DNA of 64,000 bases from positions 35,320 to 99,319 of the forward strand of contig JAZNCE010000048.1 of NCBI GenBank assembly GCA_045587385.1, given 5' to 3'. Shown piece after piece: positions 16,674-25,802 of this stretch. This DNA comes from SVQP01 sp045587385 (GTDB lineage Bacteria > Bacillota > Clostridia > Oscillospirales > CAG-272). The notes under the pieces are model-generated. The model was not told where the DNA came from, did not search any database, and worked only from the letters and a program-made list of their open reading frames with translations. The stretch's first letter is position 1, and each line of letters begins with the position of its first letter. Both the position numbers and the translations under genes were made by a program.

Positions 16674-17381
16674 TTAGATTTGGGGCAAAGGAAACACGTT
16701 CCACGCTTCATATTTTTCCTTGGGATAAGGAAGCATACAAAATCCATCATAAGAAACCTTATTTTCTGCACATATAGCTACGGTCGGATCTAACGGATAC
16801 CACTTGTCCGAAAGGCGTATTAATGCCCAAGCGTGAGGCACACCGTCATGCGTTCCTTGAACGCAAACAAGCGGAATATCTAATAAATCAGCGCAGATCT
16901 TGTAAGCTAATGTTGCAGCTTTGCAAATTCCTTTGGCATACAACAGAGGGCCTGCCGGGGTATGTGCAAACTTATGCTTTTCGTATTCAAAATCATAGAC
17001 CACGTGCTTGGAGAAATACTCGTACACCGCTTTAGCTTGCTCAACTTTGCTATTGCTCACAGATTTAGCGTACGCGGCTATTTTTTGTGCTTGATTTTCC
17101 ATTTCCAATCGTACAACCTTATCTTTTTCAGAATCCAAAAAATAATGGAATTCTACGCAGAAGACCAATTCATTATATGTCTTGAACGTGTATTGTTGAA
17201 AAAATGAGATGTTGGGATGCTCGAGAATGATACAATCAATAATTTTTTCAAGATCCTCCGGTCTGAGGAAAGGCACGAAGGTCCTCTCCTCGTGATTTTT
17301 CAATGCTTCCAATAATTTCATGTAAGTTTGCTGTAGATGTTTCGGTAGAAACTGATAATAATAAACATAAGTATTATTCAT
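16674..17381 (-). CDS. Transglutaminase-like (papain-fold) protein
   Basis: A 235-residue protein with a transglutaminase-core triad: Cys153 in YAKGICKAATLAY, His183 in GVPHAWALIRL, Asp198 in WYPLDPT. No signal peptide, so it acts in the cytosol, most likely as a thiol peptidase or crosslinking enzyme. The N-terminal 110 residues are an unrecognised mixed domain. Its ATG lies inside the last codons of the PP2C gene (8-base overlap, GAGG upstream), so the two proteins are translated together. This enzyme is not part of the standard TerY-P triad, as far as I know. Confidence 0.82.
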   Translation of the reverse strand: MNNTYVYYYQFLPKHLQQTYMKLLEALKNHEERTFVPFLRPEDLEKIIDCIILEHPNISFFQQYTFKTYNELVFCVEFHYFLDSEKDKVVRLEMENQAQKIAAYAKSVSNSKVEQAKAVYEYFSKHVVYDFEYEKHKFAHTPAGPLLYAKGICKAATLAYKICADLLDIPLVCVQGTHDGVPHAWALIRLSDKWYPLDPTVAICAENKVSYDGFCMLPYPKEKYEAWNVFPLPQI

Positions 17382-18447
17382 TTCTTTTCCTCAACAGTTT
17401 ATCAAAAGCAAGCTTAATCCTTTTGAGAAGTGATTCGCGGATAGCATCTTGGGACTTGTCTGTTACGACCGCATCCCCTATTTCCGTTTGATCGGTCTCT
17501 GCGTCGAGAGTTGCATACAAAAGTTTACGCCTTTTTTTGAAGAGCTGCTGCCAATCCGGGGGCATATAGTATTTCGGGGGTCTTGCAGAAGGGATCACAT
17601 TTGTAGAACATATCAGCGCCGTCTTGTCATCAGTTATAGAGTCCAACAATAGAAACAATCCAGCTGATTTTTTTATACTGCCCATAACGTTCTGTGCAAC
17701 GGATTTATTCAATCCGTATTTGCGTAAAGATCTAAACATGGCCGTATAGACCAAATTACGAGAAATTGCTTTTGGATTATCCACAAGATCCGATAACGTT
17801 ACCCCTTTGTGTTTTAAATACCTGATCGTGTTGGAATCGGAAAGCAACATCAAAAGCGGAACGTATAGTCCATCGGTGTCTTCAATTGCCGGTTGCCTGA
17901 TTTTGTCCATAATTCCATCGGTGGCGCATATAATCGAAACTATTTCTTGATCTATTCGATCTATGTGCCAGTATTTTGCGCCCGAACGCAGTGTAAGGAC
18001 ACATTGATCGACTCTTTGGCAAGGTGTCAAGTTCACATATTTACCGTTGGTTTGCTGAGCTATGATGCCGCCATCTCCGCAATGCCCGTAATAAAAAGTT
18101 GAGGTGACGTAATCATAAACAATGACCATTAAAGTAGTGTCGTACTCCGCAAGGTCCTCTTTGGCTTGATCCGCTTGACGTTTTATATTTGAAAGGGCTT
18201 TTTGATAGGCCGTACGAATAAGAGATTTGACAACAAGCTCGTTTCTGTCTACCAATGGATAGTTTTCAACAATAAATGTTGCAACAGTCTCCACTGCAAG
18301 ACTGGATCCCTCGCCGCCGCATTTAGCAGATCCTACGCCATCCGCGATTGCAGCAACAAACAAATCTTCCTCGTGGAGGACGCAATATGCGTCCTCCGAA
18401 GTTTTGTGATGCTTTCCCGGAACGTAAGCAACATTACATTTTAGCAT
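17374..18447 (-). CDS. PP2C-type Ser/Thr phosphatase (YegK-like)
   Basis: A 357-residue PP2C phosphatase. Metal-binding residues appear intact: Glu18-Asp19, Asp36 in IADGVGSA, Asp125 in HCGDGG, Asp177 in ATDGIMD and the DDKT at 273-276. A C-terminal basic tail of about 75 residues follows the domain. It should remove phosphate placed by the kinase two genes downstream, as in the YegK/YegI pair. It begins 32 bases after the vWA gene and overlaps the transglutaminase-like gene. Confidence 0.9.
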   Translation of the reverse strand: MLKCNVAYVPGKHHKTSEDAYCVLHEEDLFVAAIADGVGSAKCGGEGSSLAVETVATFIVENYPLVDRNELVVKSLIRTAYQKALSNIKRQADQAKEDLAEYDTTLMVIVYDYVTSTFYYGHCGDGGIIAQQTNGKYVNLTPCQRVDQCVLTLRSGAKYWHIDRIDQEIVSIICATDGIMDKIRQPAIEDTDGLYVPLLMLLSDSNTIRYLKHKGVTLSDLVDNPKAISRNLVYTAMFRSLRKYGLNKSVAQNVMGSIKKSAGLFLLLDSITDDKTALICSTNVIPSARPPKYYMPPDWQQLFKKRRKLLYATLDAETDQTEIGDAVVTDKSQDAIRESLLKRIKLAFDKLLRKRNE

Positions 18448-18479
18448 AGCATAATGACCTCCAGGACAAAATGGAATAA

Positions 18480-19202
18480 TTACCAGTCAGATGGCACTAC
18501 GGCGAATCCCTGAGGCAAGGGTCCTAGCTGACAATTGTTGCCATCGCTAATAGCGCGGCTATAGGAGATAGTCGATATGCTCTCAGAAAGCCAGTCAAAC
18601 AATCCCGAGAGAGCCCCTTCATCGGTGCATTGAATCGTCCTTTTACTGAGGCTGGCAAGAGTTTGCATATCTGTGTTCTCAAGTCCAACCCCACAGCAGA
18701 ACAGTCTGATTTTTTTCTGATCTTCACGTTCTCGCAATCTTTTTTTGGCTTCTTCCAAACTATCCGAGGGAAGGCCGTCTGTAACAACCATGACAAAAGG
18801 AGTAAATGCTGGAGTGCCGATAGATGAATAGACTCTGTTTCTTTCTCTGGTTAATTCAATAGATTTGATGATTGCCTCACCAAGAGGCGTGGTACCTTCC
18901 GCAACTATTTCAAGTGGGGGCTGTTTTACAAACTCGGCCATAGGTATCCAATCTTGAATCACCTTTACACCACGCCCACCAAATGTTAATACGCACACAT
19001 CCACTCTCTTCAACGTAATCGGGTCGGATGAATTAGATTTCTTAAAATTTTCGATTCCGTCAATAACGGCTTGGAGCTTTGATCCGTTGTTCATTGACCC
19101 TGATTCGTCAATCGCAATAACTGCCGCCAAATGCCCCTCCGAACAGGCTAAAATTTCGTTATAAGGTGCCTGCTTAATTTCAATAGAGTTGTTAGTTGAC
19201 AT
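18480..19202 (-). CDS. vWA-domain protein, TerY/YegL-like
   Basis: A 240-residue, essentially stand-alone von Willebrand factor A domain. The MIDAS is complete: DESGS at 32-36, Thr in EGTTPLG (104-105), Asp142 in VVTDGLPSD. TerY-like vWA proteins act as metal-dependent scaffolds together with a PP2C phosphatase and a kinase. AAAGGGAAATAAAT precedes the ATG. It is the most upstream of the five enzyme genes and lies 59 bases after a small secreted-protein gene in the same orientation. Confidence 0.9.
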   Translation of the reverse strand: MSTNNSIEIKQAPYNEILACSEGHLAAVIAIDESGSMNNGSKLQAVIDGIENFKKSNSSDPITLKRVDVCVLTFGGRGVKVIQDWIPMAEFVKQPPLEIVAEGTTPLGEAIIKSIELTRERNRVYSSIGTPAFTPFVMVVTDGLPSDSLEEAKKRLREREDQKKIRLFCCGVGLENTDMQTLASLSKRTIQCTDEGALSGLFDWLSESISTISYSRAISDGNNCQLGPLPQGFAVVPSDW

Positions 19203-19261
19203 ATTTATTTCCCTTTCTCATTATCAATTATTATTTTAAAATCGTTGATTTGTATAACGTC

Positions 19262-19801
19262 TTATTTAACCTTTATGTTTGTAATAGTGCAGTTCTTCGC
19301 TTGGTATGTCCATGTTCCGTTCATATAGGGATCTCTCGCTCTTCCGTAAGGATATTTATACATCAAATCGTGTACAGAAACTCTGCAATTGTCATTCCGA
19401 GAGCAAATGTTCTGCTTAGCTACCAAGTATTCAATCGTAATTTTGTATGTCACACCTTTCTTAAGCCCTTTAAGAGTTGAAGATACGGAAGAAGGTGTAA
19501 GATCAAAGCTATCTTTAATATAGAACACTTTCGTACCGTTAATGGCAGGGGTAATTGTCAATTTCAACTCCGGAGCATCACATCTATGACCGTAAGCCTT
19601 TGCCCCAGTAGATGTGAACTTAATTGAAGCGTTATTACCTGTCGCACGAACCGTAAAGGTTACTTTTGAATCAGCATTAAAGGTGCGTGGTGTAGTGGAT
19701 GCAGCTGACGCGCTAACGCTGAAAACACTTATGCTCGAAAGCAACACTGTGCAGAGGCAGAGGATGGAGATGAGTTTGGTGAATGTTTTTTTGATTTTCA
19801 T
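19262..19801 (-). CDS. Small secreted protein, family unknown
   Basis: A 179-residue protein with a clear signal peptide (lysines, then LISILCLCTVLLSSISVFSVSASA, cleavage near ASA). The mature part is beta-rich (VTFTVRATGNNASIKFTS, LKLTITPAINGTKVFYI, YKITIEYLV), suggesting an Ig- or jelly-roll-like fold, with two Cys pairs. No family recognised. It is separated from the vWA gene by 59 bp and could be co-transcribed with it, though an exported protein in a cytosolic signalling operon would be odd. Confidence 0.65.
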   Translation of the reverse strand: MKIKKTFTKLISILCLCTVLLSSISVFSVSASAASTTPRTFNADSKVTFTVRATGNNASIKFTSTGAKAYGHRCDAPELKLTITPAINGTKVFYIKDSFDLTPSSVSSTLKGLKKGVTYKITIEYLVAKQNICSRNDNCRVSVHDLMYKYPYGRARDPYMNGTWTYQAKNCTITNIKVK

Positions 19802-19934
19802 GTTAAAAATCTTCCTTTCTTTGATAAAATATGGTTTGATTGTGGTGGACCTCTCCTTAATTTAAGAAACCTCCTCTCTTTTTTGGAGAGATCCGTTAGG
19901 TGGATTTATATAATAAATTGTTTGAACTCTGAAA

Positions 19935-20846
19935 TTAGAGGCAGGCCGCGAAGATTGTAAAAAATCCTTTGTGATCTTTTTTGGGATGTTCATACAGAAA
20001 ATCATCGTTCGATTCGTATGTGGCACGGTCATAGGTGAAGTACAAATGGATCTTTTTGCCAAGTCTGCTTGTCAAATCAGCAAGTTCTGCGGCGTGGGTT
20101 TTATCCTCTGCCACTATGATTACGGATAACTCATCGCCAATTTTGATATTTGTATTGGATTTTCTGTGTTTATATAGTTTGATAACTCTCTCAAGCTTAT
20201 CCATGAGATCATCGTTAGCAGTAGGTGTTCTTCTGGCAACCTCAACAAAGCTACGTACAACCTCGTCATTATCATCGAGAATCATTGCCGTGGGTCTCAC
20301 GATTATGGAGGCCTTCTGATTTTCATTTTTTGCCTCTACAAAGGCAACATTAGCCACTTTGATATTATCATATTTGCCAGCGATCAAAAGCTGGTTTGCT
20401 GCGAGGATACGTTTGTATCCGAATACGTCTAATTCCGATAAGTAACCACCAAGTCTGTATCGAATTCCCTCAGATGCTAACAGGGACACTCCGCGACCGG
20501 CGATAATATACCCTTTTCCGGAGAAGTATCCTGTCGCGGATTCAAACGACAATTTTTGGACGAATCCTGAAGCCGACAATTTCTTTAAGTGCCACTGGAT
20601 TTCGTGCTTTGTGTAGCTATAGCCCTTATTTGTAAAAAGACGAAACAACAATTCCGACGTAACTACAAGGTGAACGGAAAGAGCTCGACAAATCTCTCGA
20701 TCAAGATCAACGATTAAAATCGAGGTGGGCCTGTCAACAGTGTGTCTGCGAACGTATTCGCTATCATAGTCAAACACGCTGAACGGACTCTTCTTTTCGT
20801 CAATTATGGTTGTATTTTCTTTCATATTTAAATTCTGAATTTTCAT
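19935..20846 (-). CDS. Winged-helix protein, replication-relaxation-like
   Basis: A 303-residue protein. Residues 50-110 form a predicted winged helix (LLFRLFTNKGYSYTKHEIQW, LKKLSASGFVQKL), and residues 190-270 contain SFVEVARRTPTANDDLMDKLERV with a conserved-looking VEV and a following LSVIIVAED strand, the pattern of replication-relaxation (Replic_Relax) proteins found on plasmids and integrative elements. Function in this family is poorly defined. GGAGG precedes the ATG at 20846. A small hairpin at 19868-19893 separates it from the secreted-protein gene. Confidence 0.5.
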   Translation of the reverse strand: MKIQNLNMKENTTIIDEKKSPFSVFDYDSEYVRRHTVDRPTSILIVDLDREICRALSVHLVVTSELLFRLFTNKGYSYTKHEIQWHLKKLSASGFVQKLSFESATGYFSGKGYIIAGRGVSLLASEGIRYRLGGYLSELDVFGYKRILAANQLLIAGKYDNIKVANVAFVEAKNENQKASIIVRPTAMILDDNDEVVRSFVEVARRTPTANDDLMDKLERVIKLYKHRKSNTNIKIGDELSVIIVAEDKTHAAELADLTSRLGKKIHLYFTYDRATYESNDDFLYEHPKKDHKGFFTIFAACL

Positions 20847-20982
20847 TATTATGTATCCTCCAAAAAATTATTGTCATCGGATTGATTGGTAACAATGACC
20901 ATCATCTCAAATTATCGTGAAATATATGTGAGAGTGCCTTATCAAGGCGGTCGAATTAGTATCTTCATTATATAATCACCTC

Positions 20983-21258
20983 TTAAGCGACATCTTCAGC
21001 AAACTGAAGAACGCTTTCAATCACTCCTCTTGGGAAGCGATCTTCAAAGAGTTTTGTGATATATACGAGGACTTGGCTGCCTACGCTCCATCCTCCGAAC
21101 ACATAGCTCATAGCAGACTTGCCATTCTCAAGCTGAAGCTCTACGATACATCCGGATGGTGTCCTTCTGCGTACGATTCCTTGATAGGACGAATAAAGTT
21201 CCACATCTTGGTTGTTGATACTTGAATTTACTGGTGAATTATGATATAATATTTCCAT
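20983..21258 (-). CDS. Small protein, possible S1/OB-fold
   Basis: A 91-residue protein. Residues 24-85 read like a single five-stranded OB/S1 domain (YQGIVRRRTPSGCIVELQL, GSQVLVYITKLFEDRFPRGVIE), which would bind nucleic acid. GGAGG precedes the ATG. It is the first minus-strand gene of the island and starts about 105 bp from the divergent 1283-residue protein gene, sharing its control region. Confidence 0.55.
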   Translation of the reverse strand: MEILYHNSPVNSSINNQDVELYSSYQGIVRRRTPSGCIVELQLENGKSAMSYVFGGWSVGSQVLVYITKLFEDRFPRGVIESVLQFAEDVA

Positions 21259-21279
21259 AAGTGATACCTCCGTTTTCTT

Positions 21280-21299
21280 TGTGACTATATGATATCACA
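21280..21299. promoter_or_regulatory. Candidate operator between divergent island operons
   Basis: TGTGACTATATGATATCACA is an imperfect palindrome (outer TGTGA/TCACA perfect). It lies in the 106-bp divergent gap, with a second signal next to it: AAAGTGTA repeated at 11-bp spacing (21325 and 21336). The HTH protein encoded on the plus strand is an obvious candidate binder. Confidence 0.4.
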
Positions 21300-21364
21300 T
21301 AGCGAAGACAGCGGAAAGGTATCGAAAGTGTACTAAAAGTGTAATCAACAAAAGGGAGGCATTT

Positions 21365-24300
21365 ATGACAGCGTTTAGGCTTGTTTACCAATATCTTAAA
21401 CATCGAAAAGGCATGAGTATAGAATCATTAGCCGAAAATTTGTATATGAGTCCTGAAACCGTGAAAAAATGGTTAAAGAATGGTTTTAGGGCAAACAATA
21501 TTACTCCTGAAAAGATTGCAAATCAACTTTTTGATTCAGATGCTCTTATGGAAGATTTCATAAACTACTTGGACAACATAGGCTTTTCTTTTTCTCAAAA
21601 AGCAAACGGAGAAATAAATACAGATACATTCATTAATGCCCTATCCTCTCTTTTGCAAAATGATTCGCCCAACAAATTCCCTGATGATTTTGGAAAAAAC
21701 AAAAATTTGACAGCAGAAAATGTACAAACTACTGTCAATATTGTTTTTTCAATTATAGATACTATATCTAATATCTCTCTCCCCGACTATTCCACATTGA
21801 CAAACACAAACAGCAAGTACTGTACTGTTAGCCGAGCTACACTTATATCGCTTGCTAAGCATTGTTTGAATATAGATATAGACAATGAGCTTAGTGAAGG
21901 ATGTACAGTTGATGCGTTGAATCAGCATATTCAAGATAATCCCTGCGATTTTCTTAAAGAATTTGCTAAGCAAGGGTATAAATTTGAAGAGAAAAACGAG
22001 TTGGTTGTTGTTAAAGCTTTGAATCATACCAATACCGAAGTTAATGACGACACATTGTTTGAAACCTTAAAAACACTGTTTGAGGCATACAAACTTTTCG
22101 ATCATTCAGATGTATCGTGCCTTAAAAAGAAAGAAATTAATATAACATTAAGCACGTTTTCCAACGCACTGGCCTTTCGCGGACTATTCATTACTCCCGA
22201 GCGCAAAAAATATTTCTGTGAATTTGTTCGTTATAACATACTGACAAGTAACCACGATTGCAACTATATATATCCTATACTCTATAGTGTAAAGGAACAG
22301 TATGCCGGGAAAATAGAAAAAAGCCCGCCTCTTGTGCAAGTCGGGCTTGAAAAAACAATTGAATTGGTGGGCGAATATTGCAATAATATTTTCCTAACAG
22401 ATAACAATACCCTTCCTTTCATTCCAAATTTTCTTGCAACATTGGATTTTTATGATGTTGATAATTCTCAAAGGGTTAGAATACTTGAAGATCTTATCTT
22501 TAATAAGAAAGCCTATGATATAAGACTAATAAAAGCTCTTGCGAGTATTAATTCGAGTCGTTTGATTATCTGTCAAAAATACATTGAATCAACAATTTTT
22601 TCTCTATCAGATAAAGTCATCACCGAAGATATACGACGTGAACTTGTTGCATTCGTTTGCATGTTTGGCCGAGGCACATTTGAGCCTCTCGTCTATTTTG
22701 AAGCAAAAACCAATAAAAACTTTTTAAACTCCTTTTCAAGATTCACAAACTTTGTTTCGAGGAATTTTGACATCATTGTTTCCCATAATCATATACGTCG
22801 AAATGATATGGCACAAGGTTTATCGTATATTTTACTCACTATGAGTAGATATGATAAAAATTTAGCTAAAGCAACTCTACGCAACGTTAGATTGGAAAAG
22901 TTTGAAGACCATAAATTATTGACGGAAACATGTAAATTTATTATTGATGGGGAAGTTAGCTTTCGCTGTGCTACAAGTTTTACTAAAAGCTTTTCAAAAA
23001 GGAAAGATTTCTTTGATTATGTAGAAACTCATCTGATATGTTCAAAAAATCCGTTTTTGGAAAACGATAACGCAATGATGTTAGAGGTCCTAAGCCAAAT
23101 TCGTTCAGCTGCCAGAAAGAAGAATAATGAAGAAGACGATGATATAGAATTATCACAAAATTTAAAGGATTTCGCAGACAACCTTTTGTTTTGGATTACT
23201 GAGGCTGCAATGGAAGATGTTAGACAAAATAGGCCAGTCCGTCATTTGTTTTGGCTTGCCAAGCAGTACCCTAATTGTATTAACTACGAATTAAACAACG
23301 ATTATAACGAAAAAAGATCGGATGTTTTTGTTCAATTAATAAAGAATAGTAATTTTGAAATAATATTACCAAGCCATTTTCAAAACATATGGGATGTATT
23401 TAGTTTGAAAACAAAACAAGATCTCACATTTGCGGGAGAACTCGATAAATGCATTTCTTATCTGTTTGAAAAGAATAAGCAATTTGAAGCACTCGACTTC
23501 ATTATTTCAAACTATCGATTTGCTAGCACAATCAACCGGGCAAGAATTTTATGTTGTATTAAATCATTAGCAAACAGCCCGGAATTGTCAAATTTATCCT
23601 CGCCTATACTTTCAAAAGTTATCGGTTTTGCAAAAAGAAACTACGCTGATGAGGAATTGGGAGAAATCAAAGAACGGTTAATCCTCTCGTTGTCGCAACT
23701 TAAAAAGAGTAATAGGATATCTATCTATGATAGGTTTAATGCGTATTACAAATTATTAGACAAGCCTCTTGCAGAGAAAATAGCTCTTTCTATTACCATC
23801 GACGAAGCTGATAAGTATTTAACTTTTGTAGATGATGTGCTTGATTCAAAATATAATTCATGGCAAAGAGCTTGCCTCAAGGGCTTACTTTCAAATCTGT
23901 TACATCCCTCAATTTTTTGGACATTGAACTTAGATCGTCAGATCAAGTTGATTCATTACGTAAAAAATAAAGGAGAGTATTATGCAGACTTAAAAAATCT
24001 AATGCAAGATATAGTTGACAGAAACAACTTCTCTATCTTAGACTCAAGGCTCCGAACTGCGTTAACCATTCACTGCCATAACTATATTGATCTCAAATAT
24101 CCTCAAAACGCGTGTTTCCTTGAATTTCTTGAAAACACTTTAAACAAATTGACACAGAACGCTTATACACACTCAGAAATCAGAAACACTTACGGGTTAA
24201 AAACCGATACTCTTATTTACCATATTGTAGATGCATTTAAAAATCAACCCCAAAAAACTGCAATAATATGTGTTAGCTCAATTTGCAAAATATATAAGCA

Positions 24301-25216
24301 ATTATCAATTCTTTCTACAGAACAAGAGTGGAACCCCTACAAAGCGTCTTTGTTAGCAGACAGAATCAAATTGTTCCCTGCAATTGTAGCAAATCCCTGC
24401 ATAAATAATATTGCAAAACATTATGCTCGCAAGATGTACGGAATGATTAACAAAGCAAAAATGGATCTCCTTGATTCGGATTTGAAAGAGTTATTAAATG
24501 AACTTAGGAAAATTTGTCAGGATCAGTGGCCAAATTGGTTCGATATACATCCAATTGACATAACATTACTGCAAGAAGATAAAATCAAAGTTGGAATTGA
24601 TGTTCCAATAGATAGTTTCTTAATTGATATTAGCGATACTTCTCGTTTTTCTTATGACAAGGCACAGAATGACCTTAGAAAATGGCGCGAAAATATTGAT
24701 GCTCGGCCTCGGCCACTGGAACCTTCAGAAAAGAATGAGGTTGTAGCAGTATCCTGTAGAAATGGTTATGTACCGATTTCGGGCTGGGGACTCGTATATG
24801 AGTGTGTTAAAGAGAAGAGAGATGGCTATTATAGTCCATCTGAAATAAAATCAACTATCATTTCAATAGCTGAAATTGCTCAAATACAAACAAAAAACAA
24901 TTCCACACAATCGTTAAATTGCGAGGAAATTATTTATCAGTTCGAAAGAACATTTAATGCTCTGATGACGAGGATACCCCAAAAAGCCCAGAAGCATGGA
25001 CGGTATAATCGGATTTATATACGCGACGATGCATATGACATTATTGATTATAAGATTCTTCCGGATGTCGTTGCTTTTGTCAATTTCTATCATGATTATA
25101 TCAAAGGGACATCGGCGCTCGAACCCAAAATAAAGACCTCGGTATTGGAAGCATTTTATGATTATCATAAAATGGTTCTGCGATTGTTAGATAAAATAAT
25201 TCTCAAAGAATGCTAA
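21365..25216 (+). CDS. Large HTH protein of unknown function (1283 aa)
   Basis: A very AT-rich gene for a 1283-residue protein. The N-terminus is a helix-turn-helix: GMSIESLAENLYMSPETVKKW (residues 16-36) has the spacing of a DNA-binding HTH. The remaining 1200 residues are nearly all helical with Leu/Ile/Phe spacing typical of solenoid (HEAT/TPR-like) repeats; I found no ATPase, nuclease or NTPase motif. GGGAGG precedes the ATG. It heads a three-gene plus-strand operon. The size, HTH and location beside mobility genes suggest an anti-phage or stress sensor, but that is inference. Confidence 0.6.
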   Translation: MTAFRLVYQYLKHRKGMSIESLAENLYMSPETVKKWLKNGFRANNITPEKIANQLFDSDALMEDFINYLDNIGFSFSQKANGEINTDTFINALSSLLQNDSPNKFPDDFGKNKNLTAENVQTTVNIVFSIIDTISNISLPDYSTLTNTNSKYCTVSRATLISLAKHCLNIDIDNELSEGCTVDALNQHIQDNPCDFLKEFAKQGYKFEEKNELVVVKALNHTNTEVNDDTLFETLKTLFEAYKLFDHSDVSCLKKKEINITLSTFSNALAFRGLFITPERKKYFCEFVRYNILTSNHDCNYIYPILYSVKEQYAGKIEKSPPLVQVGLEKTIELVGEYCNNIFLTDNNTLPFIPNFLATLDFYDVDNSQRVRILEDLIFNKKAYDIRLIKALASINSSRLIICQKYIESTIFSLSDKVITEDIRRELVAFVCMFGRGTFEPLVYFEAKTNKNFLNSFSRFTNFVSRNFDIIVSHNHIRRNDMAQGLSYILLTMSRYDKNLAKATLRNVRLEKFEDHKLLTETCKFIIDGEVSFRCATSFTKSFSKRKDFFDYVETHLICSKNPFLENDNAMMLEVLSQIRSAARKKNNEEDDDIELSQNLKDFADNLLFWITEAAMEDVRQNRPVRHLFWLAKQYPNCINYELNNDYNEKRSDVFVQLIKNSNFEIILPSHFQNIWDVFSLKTKQDLTFAGELDKCISYLFEKNKQFEALDFIISNYRFASTINRARILCCIKSLANSPELSNLSSPILSKVIGFAKRNYADEELGEIKERLILSLSQLKKSNRISIYDRFNAYYKLLDKPLAEKIALSITIDEADKYLTFVDDVLDSKYNSWQRACLKGLLSNLLHPSIFWTLNLDRQIKLIHYVKNKGEYYADLKNLMQDIVDRNNFSILDSRLRTALTIHCHNYIDLKYPQNACFLEFLENTLNKLTQNAYTHSEIRNTYGLKTDTLIYHIVDAFKNQPQKTAIICVSSICKIYKQLSILSTEQEWNPYKASLLADRIKLFPAIVANPCINNIAKHYARKMYGMINKAKMDLLDSDLKELLNELRKICQDQWPNWFDIHPIDITLLQEDKIKVGIDVPIDSFLIDISDTSRFSYDKAQNDLRKWRENIDARPRPLEPSEKNEVVAVSCRNGYVPISGWGLVYECVKEKRDGYYSPSEIKSTIISIAEIAQIQTKNNSTQSLNCEEIIYQFERTFNALMTRIPQKAQKHGRYNRIYIRDDAYDIIDYKILPDVVAFVNFYHDYIKGTSALEPKIKTSVLEAFYDYHKMVLRLLDKIILKEC

Positions 25217-25230
25217 AGGGAGGAATCAAT

Positions 25231-25788
25231 TTGATTAAAAACGATAACAACATTCAATTAAATGCGATGGAAGAAAGCACCGTCAAAGCATTTCATACTG
25301 TTATATCCAGTATCCTTGAAGAAAAGGCATTTTCAATCTCAATTGGAATTACAAAAAGCGCTTTTGCTGAAAAATATTTGGAGTTAGACCTTCCGTTGAA
25401 ACCCGAAGACGGCGATAAAATTGATCCTCTTTGCGTTACAATGAAAAATGGAGTGTTTTATCTTGAATATTTTTATAGAGCAGAGTGCATATCGAATGAG
25501 CTCGGCTGCATCGCTACCAACGAAATCAATAGTAACCTGAATAATCTTCCAACAAAATGCGTCTATAGCCAACACGAAGAAGGTTTTTATATTTCGGCTG
25601 TATTTTATAATTCCGAAGATATCATCGAAGTAACAAACGCGGTGCTTCTTGTTCTTGAATATCTCATAATATTAGAGAATTTTTTAAAAGGAAAGGCAAC
25701 AGATATGGAAACCGAGCAGGCATTTGATGCCATAGCAGCTGGCGGTGGTTATGTTTCGTCTAAGATTGAGGATTTTAATATTTGTTAA
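25231..25788 (+). CDS. Unknown protein, possibly YbjN-like
   Basis: A 185-residue protein. The likely start is TTG at 25231, seven bases after GGGAGG; the frame is open from an ATG at 25210, but that overlaps the previous gene and precedes the ribosome site. The central pattern (FYLEYFYRAECI, EINSNLNNL, GFYISAVFYNSEDIIEVTNAVLLVLEYL) resembles the alpha/beta fold of YbjN or type III chaperone-like proteins; low confidence. It probably works with the 1283-residue protein, since the genes are 14 bases apart. Confidence 0.5.
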   Translation: MIKNDNNIQLNAMEESTVKAFHTVISSILEEKAFSISIGITKSAFAEKYLELDLPLKPEDGDKIDPLCVTMKNGVFYLEYFYRAECISNELGCIATNEINSNLNNLPTKCVYSQHEEGFYISAVFYNSEDIIEVTNAVLLVLEYLIILENFLKGKATDMETEQAFDAIAAGGGYVSSKIEDFNIC

Positions 25789-25802
25789 AAATGGAGACTA
25801 AT

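Noticed and set aside
21280..21299. CRP binding site
   Set aside because: TGTGA/TCACA matches the CRP pattern by eye, but Clostridia generally lack that regulation; a local HTH regulator is more likely.
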